Positions 48,121 to 58,182 of a stretch of 64,000 bases of DNA are shown here, one piece after another; the first letter of the stretch is position 1, and every line of letters begins with the position of its first letter. Source of the stretch: Datisca glomerata (lineage: Eukaryota > Streptophyta > Magnoliopsida > Cucurbitales > Datiscaceae); assembly GCA_003255025.1 (NCBI GenBank), contig QANY01013420.1, positions 743,645 through 807,644 of the forward strand, given 5' to 3'. The translations under genes were made by a program, and so were the position numbers. The notes beneath the pieces are model-generated. The model was not told the origin of the DNA and did no database searches. It saw nothing but the letters and a program-made list of their open reading frames with translations.

Positions 48121-48300
48121 TCTATCCCGGTGGTTTCTCTAACCAATACTGGCAGTTTTTCATCCAATACTGACGGTCTTTCATCCAAATACCAGCGGTT
48201 TTTCATCCAATCCTGGTGATTTTTCATCCAATACCGGTGGTTTTTATCCAATATCGGTGGTTTTTCATCCAATATCGGTGGTTTTGGGCACAATAACTGT
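48121..48300 (+). repeat. Second minisatellite, TTTTTCATCCAATAYYGGTGG
   Basis: About seven imperfect units of 20-23 bp built on TTTTCATCCAATACTGG follow directly on the TTCACC array. The change is abrupt, near 48125-48145. Unit sequence is unrelated to the first array. Confidence 0.85.
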
Positions 48301-48840
48301 GGTTTCTGGTTTTTTTTAATTTTTTATCAGTTTTGTTATTTTTTCGGCGGTTTTACATCAATACAATGATTTTTAGGACCTTTTTATGGCGGTCTTTCAA
48401 TAAATTTGATTTTTCAAAATTGATCAGGGTATACTAGATGAATCGTAAACAAAGTTATCAAGATTCTTCATTTTTTATGTGAACATCAAAGTATCTTCAC
48501 TTATATTTTAAATTAGATTTGAATTTAGTAATGAATTGTTAAAACAATTGAATACTTATTCATAAACGCTTAAGAATGTATTCTTGATTATGTTGTTGTG
48601 ATTTTACAACAAGTATCAAGTAAAATAATATTTTCGCATTTAACGCACATGTTCCTGAATCCCGGTTCATATATAGAATCAAAACAATAAGTATGTAGTA
48701 CAATTATATATGCATCTGAATTCTAGATCTCTTTCTCTCTTCATACAATTATGTCTTACATGTACCATTTTACATACTATTATGTCTGACATTTATTGAT
48801 TCATAATTTTTCACTATTCTTACGAACATTTATATCCCCC
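48301..48840. other. Spacer between array blocks, partly duplicated
   Basis: No gene. 48535-48640 is similar to 49808-49910 (both with ACAATTGAA..TTATTCATAAAC and TGTTGTTGTG), so the array and its right flank seem to have been duplicated as one piece. Confidence 0.6.
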
Positions 48841-49060
48841 GAGATTAGAGGTGAACACCTTTAGATTTATGGTGAACCCCACTGCATTTTAGAAGAACAT
48901 CTCAAATAAAATTAATTTTTAAATTTTAGTGAACATCTCCAAAAATTATTAATTTTATACATGAGATATTTTGGTGAACCCCTCCAAGAATTATTAATTT
49001 TGTACGTGAAATATTTTGGAGCATTTGTTATACGTGAAATATTTTGGTGAACCCCTCAAG
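48841..49060 (-). repeat. Inverted block of the TTCACC minisatellite
   Basis: Here the units run on the minus strand: GGTGAACCCC, CCAAGAATTATTAATTTTG and ACGTGAAATATTTTGGTGAA. They are more diverged than the plus-strand blocks. Confidence 0.85.
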
Positions 49061-49067
49061 ATTCCCT

Positions 49068-49450
49068 TTGTACTCCACTACGTAGTGGGGTTCACCAAAT
49101 ACGTACAAACTAATAATTCTTGGAGGGGTTCACCAATTACATACTAGGATCCACCAATTACGTATAAATTAATAATTCTTGGAGGGGTTCACCAAATACG
49201 TAGTGGGGTTCACCAATTGCGTACTGGAGCTCACCAATTACGTAGTGGGGTTCACTAATTACGTAGTGGGGTTCACCAAATACGTACAAAATAATAATTC
49301 TTAGAGGGGTTCACCAAATACGTAGTGAGGTTCACCAATTACGTAGTGAGGTTCATCAATTACGTACAAATTAATATTTTTTAGAAGGGTTCACAAAATA
49401 CATACTTGGATTCATCAATTACGTACTGATATTCACCAATTACGTAAAAC
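49068..49450 (+). repeat. TTCACC minisatellite, second direct block
   Basis: Plus-strand units resume at the palindrome CACTACGTAGTG (about 49077-49088). TTAATAATTCTTGGAGGGG variants near 49108, 49167, 49288 and 49369 are 60, 120 and 80 bp apart, again multiples of 20. Confidence 0.9.
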
Positions 49451-50371
49451 CTAATCGTCATACCTAATAGGAGAATCACCTATTTTAATCCCATGAGCGT
49501 AATCTTGAATGTGTTAATCGCATCGTCAAAGCCAAGCACTAGTTTTATGCCTCCAATCACCTATTTCATTCCCCATACGTCATGTATAAATAGGCGATTG
49601 TCAATCTCCCTCCCAATCACCAGCTTTTTAGGCCTATTCACCGTTTATATGGCTCTAATCGCCATTCTTCACAATTGATCATAAAATTGATATTTTTGTA
49701 ATTATTTACCGTACACCAGGAAAATCATCGATAAAAAACTCGTTATTTTAATGCAAACATTCATGATACTCACTTATTATGTGAAATGAAATTGGATTAA
49801 TTAATTATTCTCGATACAATTGAACATTTATTCATAAACTCGTTAAAAATTGTCATTGATAATGTTGTTGTGTTTTTGTGATAAGTATCGAGTGAGACGG
49901 AATTTCACTATATATAATTATAGGTCGTGATGTTATGATAGTTGGTAAATCCTATTTATCGGGGTGATGAACACGTATAACCCTCAAGATCGGATTCTAT
50001 CTACAAATCGAACATATCCGCTAAAAGTTAGAAATTGAATATTGAAATTTGAAATTTTAACATTTTATTTTATAAATTATAACCCAATAAAATTTGAAAA
50101 ACAACCTATTTACGCTTTTAATTTATAAGTATGAAAAACTCCTAAGAATTGAAAGAGATGAGAATTACAAAAAACCCTAAAATTAAAACCGAAACAACTT
50201 CTGGGACTCCGAAAGTACTTAAAACAGTGTTTTTTGGACTTGAAAATAGGTTGTGACGGGTAAATCCCATCACATATGTAGATATCTGAATAATCTTTGA
50301 TTTGATATCTTACGGTTAACGTGGTTCCACCCGAATTAAAAGTTATGCCCTATGAAAGTTGACATGCGCGT
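49451..50371. other. Spacer, no gene recognised
   Basis: Short AATCACC/AATCGCC words (49470-49670) may be a worn extension of the array. TGTATAAATAGG at 49581 is TATA-like. 49808-49910 is the partner of 48535-48640. Confidence 0.5.
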
Positions 50372-50419
50372 GTCACTCCTACACATCACTCACGTGACAC
50401 CCTTGCATCTACATTTTCC

Positions 50420-51347
50420 ATGATAGACATCATGCTTTGTGAGACGTATAGGCTTTCACGTCTCTACTTGAGAACACCCATGATACATGACGCGTTTGGT
50501 GAGATGCATAGGCTTTCACGCCTCTACTTGAGAATACCTATGATACATGTCATGCTTGGTGAGATGCATAGGCTTTCACGCCTCTACTTGAGAACACTCA
50601 TGATACACGTCATGCTTGGTGAGATGCATAGGATTTCACGCTTCTACTTGAGAACACCCATGATACACGTCATGCTTTGTGAGATGCATAGGATTTCACG
50701 CTTCTACTTGAGAACACCCATGGTAGACGTCATGCTTGATGAGATGCATAGGCTTTCACTCCTCTACTTGAGAACACCCATGATAGACGTCATGCTTGGT
50801 GAGATGCATAGACTTTCACGCCTCTACTTGAGAACACCCATGATAAACGTCACGCTTGGTGAGTTGTATAGGATTTCAAGCCTCTACTTGAGAAAACTCA
50901 TGATAGACATCATGTTTGGTGAGATGCATAGACTTTCACGCCTCTACTTGAGAACACCCATGATAAACGTTATGTTTGCTGAGTCGCATAGGCTTCACGC
51001 CTCTACTTGAGAACATTCATGATAGAAGTCATGGTGAGATGCATAGGATTTCACGCCTCTACTTAAGAACACTCATAGTAGACGTCATGCTTGGTGAGAT
51101 GCATAGTCTTTCACTCCTCTACTTAGGAACACCCACGATAAATGTCATGCTTGGTGAGTCATATAGGCTTCACACCTCTACTTGAGTACACCCATGATAG
51201 ACTTCATACTTGGTGAGATACATAGGCTTTCACGTCTCTACTTGAGAACCCCCATGATAGACGTCATGCTTGGTGAGATGCATAGGCTTTCACGCCTCTA
51301 CTTGAGAACATCCATAATAGACAATAGGCTCGGTGAGATGCATACAC
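50420..51347 (+). repeat. 60-bp tandem array, about 16 units (left arm)
   Basis: Unit words: GACGTCATGCTTGGTGAGAT, GCATAGGCTTTCACGCCTCT and ACTTGAGAACACCCATGATA. The first ten units keep exact 60-bp spacing, so a frame stays open for 196 residues (50420-51010) with a 20-residue period around MLGEMHRLSRLYLRTP. Unit 11 is short and shifts the frame. I see no start context, intron or family support, so I do not call it a gene. Confidence 0.95.
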
Positions 51348-51357
51348 GCAATCCTCG

Positions 51358-51731
51358 ATGGAGGCTTTCACTCACTACTTGACGGAGGCATACACGTGCT
51401 CCTCGACGTCGGATTTCACGCACTCCTTGGCGGAGGCCCCCGTGAACTCCTTTGTGGATACTCCTAAGCACTCCCTGACGGAGGCTCCCGTGCACTCCCT
51501 AGCGGATGCTCCCACGCACTCCCTAGCAGATGCTCCTGCGCACTCCCTGGCGGAGATGCTTCCGTGCTCTCCCTGGTGGATGCTCTTGCACACTCTGTTG
51601 CGGAAGCTCCAGCGCACTCCTTGGCGGAGGCTCCCACGCACCCCCGGACGGAGGCACTCCAACAACCCCAGATGGAGGGGGAAGCAATTTGAAAATTTCC
51701 CCAAGGGGGGAAGCATACTACAAAAACCCTA
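51358..51731 (+). repeat. 24-bp GC-rich array, block 1, with tail
   Basis: Units of the type GCGGATGCTCCCACGCACTC plus four bases repeat from about 51400 to 51660. A tail follows with GGAGGGGGAAGCA and AAGCATACTACAAAAACCCT. Because 24 is a multiple of three, frames are open on both strands (for example plus 51358-52179, minus 51375-51716). In one plus frame the period reads ADAPAHSL. Confidence 0.9.
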
Positions 51732-51769
51732 TAGTGGAGGCATGCTCAACGGAGGCACATTGGGCATGG

Positions 51770-52289
51770 CAGATACTCCCGCGCCCTCCCTGGCAGATAC
51801 TCTGACAAACTCCTTGGCATATGCTCCCACGCACTTTATTAGGGATGTTTGCGCACAGCCCCTAGCGGATGCTCCTGTGTATCTTCATTGTGGATGCTCC
51901 TGCATATCTTCATTGCGGATGCTCCCGCACACTCGTTGGCGGATACTCCCGCACTCTCCTTGGTGGATGCTCCCACACACTTCGTTGTGGATGCTCGCGC
52001 GCACCCCCTGGAGGATGCTCTCGCGCACTTCGTTGTGGATGCTCCTGCACACTCCTTGGCGGCTGCTCCTGCACACTCCTCAGCGGATGCTCCCTCGCAC
52101 CCCTTGGCAGATGTTCTCGCGCACCCCTCGACGGATGCTCCCGCGCACTCCCTGGTGGAGGCTCCCGTGCATTCCCTGATGGAGTCTCCCACGCACCCCC
52201 TGACGGAGGCACACTAACATCCCCATATGGAGGGGGAAGCAAAATTTTTGAAATTTTTCCCAAGGGGGTAAGCATACTACAAAAACCCT
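51770..52289 (+). repeat. 24-bp GC-rich array, block 2, with tail
   Basis: Same unit (about 51780-52210) and the same tail (GGAGGGGGAAGCA near 52229, AAGCATACTACAAAAACCCT at 52270-52289) as block 1, so array and tail were duplicated together. It leads straight into the right 60-bp arm. Confidence 0.9.
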
Positions 52290-52540
52290 ACGCGTATCAT
52301 GGGTGTTCTCAAGTAGAGGCGTGAAAGCCTATGCATCTCACCAAGCATAACGTGTATCGTGGGTGTTCTCAAGTAGAGACGTGAAAGCCTATGCGTCTCA
52401 CCAAGCATGACGTCTATCATGGGTGTTCTCGAGTAGAGGTGTGAAAGACTATGCATCTCACCAAGCATGACATGTATCATAAGTGTTCTCAAGTAGATAC
52501 GTGAAAGTCTATGCGTCTCACCAAGCATGACGTCTTTCAT
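52290..52540 (-). repeat. 60-bp array, 4-5 units, inverted (right arm)
   Basis: Reverse complement of the left-arm unit (GGGTGTTCTCAAGTAGAGGC, TATGCATCTCACCAAGCATG). On the minus strand the same frame is open (52277-52540) and reads the same 20-residue period as the left arm. Confidence 0.95.
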
Positions 52541-52585
52541 GGGAAATGTAGATGCAAGGGTGTCACCTGGGTGATATGCAGGAGT

Positions 52586-53005
52586 GGCCTAGTCCTAGAT
52601 CGTGACTGGAACAACGCCTGAGAACGTCCTGGAGAAAGCCATGAGGTGAAGGGGGAGCACTCTAGACACTCAATGGTGGTGACAAATGAAGGAGGAGTCC
52701 TCCTTTTATAGTTGAACAAAAGGAGGGGGACCATTGTAACTAGTCCCTTAATTAGTTGTAAGCCCGCCAATCAAATTGTGCCACCTAAGCTAACTAATCA
52801 TGCATAAGTGAGTAAGGAGAAAGATTACACATGAGCCGATCGGGTGGCGTTACGTGGGTCTTTGTATAATGACCATGATTTAGGGAGAACACGCCTAGCC
52901 GGTGAGGCACGACGATGGTGTTCACCCAATGCCTCATCTGCAAAGGTTCTCTCAAACCAAGCCTCTCCCTAAGGTGGGAGGGTAACACACCCTCAATGTC
53001 TAGAG
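52586..53005 (-). promoter_or_regulatory. LTR-type promoter on the minus strand
   Basis: On the minus strand CAACTATAAAAGGAGGACTC (about 52700-52719) is a strong TATA box of the sort seen in plant LTRs, followed by CATTTGTCACCACC and GAGTGTCTAGAGTGC. Upstream, TGTGTTACCCTCCCACC (near 52995-52979) could be the LTR start. Transcripts would run leftward into the foldback-like locus. No LTR partner or coding region of the parent element was found. Confidence 0.45.
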
Positions 53006-53014
53006 TGGTCGTAT

Positions 53015-53242
53015 CGAGGATGCTCCCTCACACTCTGATGCGGATACTCCTGCGCACTCCCTGACGGATACTCCCATGCACTCCTTGGCGGATGATCCCA
53101 TGCACTCCGTTGTAGATGCTCGCACGCACCCCCTGGCGGATGCTCCCGCGCACTCCGTTGCGGATGCTCCCGCACACTCCTTGGCGGCTGCTCCCGCGCA
53201 CTCCTGGGTAGATGCTCCCACGCTCCCCCGCACTCCTTGGGG
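53015..53242 (+). repeat. 24-bp GC-rich array, block 3
   Basis: Nine or so units GCGGATGCTCCCGCGCACTC plus four bases, in the same orientation as blocks 1 and 2 but outside the right arm and beyond the promoter-like region. Open minus-strand frames at 52993-53259 result from the period. Confidence 0.9.
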
Positions 53243-53259
53243 TTAAATTTTACCCCCAT

Positions 53260-53804
53260 AAAATCTATTTTATAAATTTGATCTCATGTAACATGGAAAT
53301 GCCTACACCACACAAAGGAGCCACAGTGGGCATGGCGGATCGACGCAACCCGCATTCACCACTTAATGGAACGATCAAAGTATCGGAGACTTGATAATAC
53401 AACTGATTGCTACATTGAAGAAATTGTGTACAAGCCCGACTACTCTGCATCATGCTTGCACAACTATTATATACGGCATCCCATGTTTTAAAAAAAGTAC
53501 GTACATATATTAAGTCCAAATACGTGAACAATTATTTTTTCAATAAAAGCATATGTGAATAAAAAATCCATTTTCAAAATTCTAGGCAAATATAAAATCT
53601 TTTTATTTCTTCATTTTCTTTATTGAGTATTCAGTTATGATATTTCTACTGTAATTTTTTTCATCTACTTGTGTATGTGATCTCCTTGGTATTAATTGGC
53701 ATATATTTCCTAATGTTTCTATTAAATGCATTTAATTTGATATATGCAATTTTTCTTCAAATTAAATTATTCAGGGTTTGAATATTGTAAATTATTTTTC
53801 GGTA
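53260..53804. other. Spacer without recognised features
   Basis: AT-rich. A minus-strand frame at 53265-53531 shows no known domain. Confidence 0.5.
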
Positions 53805-54184
53805 TGGAGAATTCTCTACAAATGAATAATGAAGATGATAATTTAGAGAGAGAATAAGAGAATAAAGACACAATAGTTTACATGAAAAACCCTTAAAGGG
53901 AAGAAAAATCACGAGAAGACTTGTTTAGTATTTTCTTGCATTTTGTACTCATGTAGGTATGAGTCATTTCGTGTAGGTCTCAGTCCCCTCTTATATTGTT
54001 ACATATGACTCTATTTATAGATTTTTACAGAATATGATAACATAGCTTTTAATGACTGAATTATCACTAAATATGTGGAGAATATCCTCATATCCATGGA
54101 ATTATCACTATACATTGGGGGATATTCCCGTATTTAGGGAAATATAGCTTTATTCATGGGATAGCCAAATATCCCTTAAAATCA
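53805..54184 (-). repeat. Probable solo LTR, minus strand
   Basis: TGGAGAATTCTC to TTAAAATCA gives TG..CA ends over 380 bp. On the minus strand CTATAAATAGAG (about 54007-54018) is a TATA box, followed by an LTR-like leader ending in CTTTAAGGGTTTTTCATG and TCTTATTCTCTCTC. Target duplication not seen; no internal domains next to it. Confidence 0.5.
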
Positions 54185-55280
54185 TGTATATTAGCATTAA
54201 TTAACATATTAAATCTGTCCCTTAGATCATGTCTACGGTCATGATTAGCTTCTCCTTACATTGCTACATTGACAAGCCGTGTACTTTCATCTGATTGGTC
54301 TCTTCTTCATAACTGTCTACTTGTTATTAAGGTTCTCGCTCTATCGTCTCTTTGTTGAAGTTTTTGGTATAGATTTTACAATGTGTCATGTGAGATTTTG
54401 ACTGTTCAAACATATTATATATCCATATGTTTATGAAACTTGTAATTATATATCATTCACATATCATCAAAATTTTGCCTAATTTCTTAGTAGTATTATA
54501 AGAAAAAACTAATTGATTATTTACTTATTCAAATATATTAGGTTTAAAATTTTAAAATCTAAACAAATAGCAACCTCAAAAAATATTTAATACAAAGGTA
54601 AAAAAAAATTGATTTCACACTAAACTTGGAGGTATTGGATGAGATACTGAAGTACTCCAAACGTATTCAGGCTCTTACACCATCATTGATGATTTTACTA
54701 AACATTTCCTCTTAATCATGCATTTTCTATTGTCTTGTTTATTTATTTCCGATTTGGTTTTTTCCCATGGAGTTTTGCCTAGTCAGGTTTTAATGAGGCA
54801 AAAGCCCCAAAGTTTCTTTTTCCATTCTGGTTGTTTTAAGAAGTTATATGTAGACTCTTTGTACTTTTTTCTTACCTATGATATTATAGCTGTCTCAAAG
54901 CTGCTGAGCATAGGAGAGACGTCTTTGCAAGTGTCCGGATACTTCTAACTAAATTTCTTTCTTTTAGAAAAAAGTGTTGGTTTCTTTCCCTATATAGGAA
55001 ATTATTTGCATTTGAATCTCCATACTTTGTACGTCAACTAATTATATAGACTATGTTTGTATCTTGAAATTATATACTAGCAAAAATTTTGGGAAGTTGT
55101 CTCACTGTTTAGTTCCATCTTAAAATATGGAAAGAAAATTAGTTATAAGAAGAGCATTTGTCCGTTTGTCACATTTCTTTATTTTCCTCACCATTCTCGT
55201 TATAGTCTTCCTCTCATTTATTTATTTTTACTAATTTCAATATCCAATCATAACATTAAAAAATCATATATCACTTGAGT
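54185..55280. other. AT-rich spacer
   Basis: No gene. An open frame at 54718-54948 has no recognised domain and low-complexity Phe/Leu content. Confidence 0.5.
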
Positions 55281-55285
55281 TTACA

Positions 55286-56736
55286 TGTAATACCCCAAGG
55301 GCTTAAAGGGGTTATTTTGTAATTTAAACCCACCACTCACACAATATATACACTACACCCACACCTCTCTCATTCTCCATCTCCCTCTGACAGTTTCCCC
55401 TCCCCTGTAACTGCTATTCAATCTCTCTCTCGCAGCCTTCCCTTCCCTGTCGAAGCCCCTCTGCTCTACATCTTCATCTTCGTTTCTTCGTCAGTAGCTC
55501 TCCTCCATTGATCACGCAATTTACATTATTTTTTGTCACTGCTTGAGTCATTCTTACGCCTAACAATTCTGTCTCCTAGTCATCTTCACCAAATTGTTGC
55601 TTCATCACTGCTGCCTTTAGTCATTAGTTGCTGAACTTAATTCGTAGTAGTCCAGGTAAGTGGGCTTACGTAGTAATTTAATTCATATGTTATGAATGTA
55701 ACATATTTAATTTAATATTGCTTTATGTTGTTAAATTTTATGATCAAGTGCTTTCTTTTTCCATATCATGATAAAGTTAGTTAACATGTTATGTATGATT
55801 AGACTTTGAGCTTTACACACATTAGCTATAACGTTTATGTTCACAAATAAGTTGCATGTTAGTCAAAAGTACAAGTTATCATGATTCATGAAATTAATCT
55901 AAGCAAAACGATAGATAAATAAAGAATAGACTTAGACATATCACTTAATTATCAAGTGACCAGACTGATCACGTTATGTTATCAACTTTATGGATGGGTG
56001 TCACCATGTTCATGTCAGCGTCCTTAAAGTTCAGATTATCTTAAGTGAGACCAACTTTAGGAAACCCATTTCGTTCATGTTACAAGTTCAAGTTCAAGTG
56101 TGAATCAGTTTTAGTTAGGTTGATAATTTGAAAATATGTCTAGTCGAATCATGATCAAAGAAGGTACACGTACGAGTTTATGTTACATGATAACCATGAA
56201 ATTCAGTAAAGTTAATTACAAGTACTTTATGTGATTTAATAATCAAATGAATACAATAAATTATAGTTGCATAAGTTACATGTTTACATTTATGTCATGT
56301 GAAGCTTATTAGGATGTAAGTTTATTTATTGAGTACTTTTAATACTCACTCCCCCATAGATGATTGTGTTGCGGGTGATTAGGAATGTTTCAATTAATTA
56401 TGATTATATGACATTACATACATATTATTAGTTAACTTACAACTGATTTAGAAATTTATGAATTTTCATGTTTATGTCTACGATAATATGTTTAACTTTC
56501 ACATTTTATGGATTTTTCAGGATTGATTTTATTACAATTTAATTTATCATTTATTACAGTTTATTGAACATATATTTTCTTAAAATAATTTTAGGCTTCC
56601 GCTATTAATGTTAAAGTTAGGGAAAAATTAAGGTTTCAATTTTAGAATTTTCTTAAATTAGGGTTTCAATTGAGTTGAGAGTTTTTGAATTGTGAGATTA
56701 CATGCATGTTTATCCCTCAGAAATCGGGGCATTACA
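55286..56736 (+). repeat. Solo LTR, TGTAATACCCC/GGGGCATTACA type
   Basis: 1,451 bp with ends TGTAATACCCC and GGGGCATTACA, a form common in plant gypsy-type LTRs. Flanks TTACA (55281-55285) and TTACT (56737-56741) match at four of five. Inside are a TATA-like ATATATACAC (about 55344), a CT-rich leader (55365-55450), a donor-like CCAG/GTAAGT (55654), and near the end the GAGTACTTTTAATACTCAC and GATGATTGTGTTGCGGGTGA block typical of such LTRs. There is no internal region on either side, so it is probably a product of LTR-LTR recombination. Confidence 0.7.
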
Positions 56737-56741
56737 TTACT

Positions 56742-57389
56742 TGATCTCCCAATCGCCACCTAGGAAATATCGTTCAATGAATCATCATTGACCCGAGTTG
56801 CTTATTTTGGCAGGGTTCCATTGCTAGAATTCTGATGAAAGATGATGCACGATTCAAATGAAGTTATTTTAATCCAATATCCATTTCATCTTGATGTTTC
56901 ATGTCTCTCGACATCCTGATTATTAAGTGGTGTTTGTGTCTAAAGCGAGTTATGGATTCTTAAGAAATAGGTTTTGAAGGATGATGAAGTTGAGACGAAT
57001 TTGAGTTTGAGGGAGGAAACTATGACAACTTATTTAGGCTTTGTGTTGGATGGCGATTGTAATCCAGATCCGTCAAGAGAATCCATATGAGAATCTGAAG
57101 GAGAAATTTACATCTTGGGGTTCTGGGTTGGTGACTGTAGTAGGGAGGAAAGGTCATCGTGGATCAAAATGCAATGTTTCCTAATGATTGAGGATATGGT
57201 TAAATTTCCACCATTATTGTCCTCTTCTCTGAAAAATTATGAGAGTGGTTCATTAAAAGATTCTAATCGGGTGAAAATTTTATCAGATGTGAATATGGAG
57301 GGTTTTGTTATCGGTGTTACTAAAATGTAAATCAGATATAGCTTTAAGAACTTTTCTGAAGTTACTAAAATTAAAGGAGAACATTCGAG
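56742..57389. other. Unclassified left flank of copia element 4
   Basis: Fairly open sequence without known domains. A frame at 57115-57330 (start MGFWVGDCSREERSSWIKMQ) is not recognised. It may belong to an older element or gene into which copia element 4 inserted. Confidence 0.4.
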
Positions 57390-58182
57390 TGTGTGGAGCT
57401 TTAAGTCAACTTTGAGTAAGTGTGTGAATTAAAATAAAGGATAAGTATTGAGTAGTTAGCTAAAATCCCACATTGCTTAGGCAAAGATTAAGAGTTTGGT
57501 CTATAACTCCCAAAGGGGCACACCACATTTTGTGAGGGTTTGACGGCACACAAGTGACTCACACCACGCGCGTGCACCGCTGCCTTCGTCTATCCGACCG
57601 CCTCGGCATGGTCCGATCTAGATTAAGCTCTAACATTTGACCATATGTTTATTGTCTCATTATTGATCAGTTAAGAGATAGAAATTGTCTGTCTCTCAAC
57701 TGTTGATGAACTTCCCTTCATAAAAAATGGGCAATTCATTTGATGAGGTGTTGGTAGTTCCTAGTGATGGGAGTTATCTATTCGATAAAATTGCCACCCT
57801 TCTCTCCATATATATACAAGTTTTAGAAAAGGGAAATGTTGTTATTTAATTTTTTTCAGAGAGAAAATATACGTTTTGTGTGTGCGTGTGTTGTCTATGA
57901 TGGAGAAAGAAAATCATTTTCGTGCTCTATAGAAGTTGAATTGTTCATTTGCACATCTTTAATCTTTGCAGTTGTATCTTGCATATACATTCACTGTAGT
58001 CTCTAAGAAAATCGTGGAGGGTGAAATTTGTATTTAGGTCATTGCTTTTGCAAGCCTCTACCATATTAATCTCGTATGTAATTTTCCATTTTAAAGTTTG
58101 TAATCTTTCCCTGGATTGTTCTTTTTAGAGTTTATAATTTTCTGGTGTGATCCAAACATTGATCTACGAGTTATTTCCATAC
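57390..58182 (+). repeat. 5' LTR of copia element 4, 3'-truncated
   Basis: Begins TGTGTGGAGCTTTAAG. Similarity to the right LTR ends at GAGTTATTTCCATA or AAGTTGTTTCCACA (about 58182). About 30 bp of LTR end are missing at the deletion point. Confidence 0.85.

Larger units (their letters stand above)
50372..52585. mobile_element. Foldback-like locus with tandem-repeat arms
   Basis: About 46 bp of single-copy sequence at the left edge (CACTCCTACACATCAC..GTGACACCCTTGCATC, from 50372) recurs as reverse complement at the right edge (to about 52585). Just inside each edge is an array of the same 60-bp unit, about 16 units on the left (50420-51347) and four to five, inverted, on the right (52290-52540). 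Between them are two 24-bp-period GC-rich arrays with a shared tail. Long inverted arms made of tandem units are the hallmark of Foldback elements. No transposase and no confirmed target duplication were seen, so transposition is inference. Confidence 0.6.

Noticed and set aside
47345..51347. Regular short repeats as a CRISPR array
   Set aside because: Units are directly adjacent without unique spacers, and the DNA is plainly from a plant nucleus.
51358..52179. 273-residue open frame and its overlapping minus-strand frames
   Set aside because: They lie wholly in 24-bp arrays. The unit is a multiple of three with few stop-like triplets, so several frames on both strands are open at once. No start context or domain.
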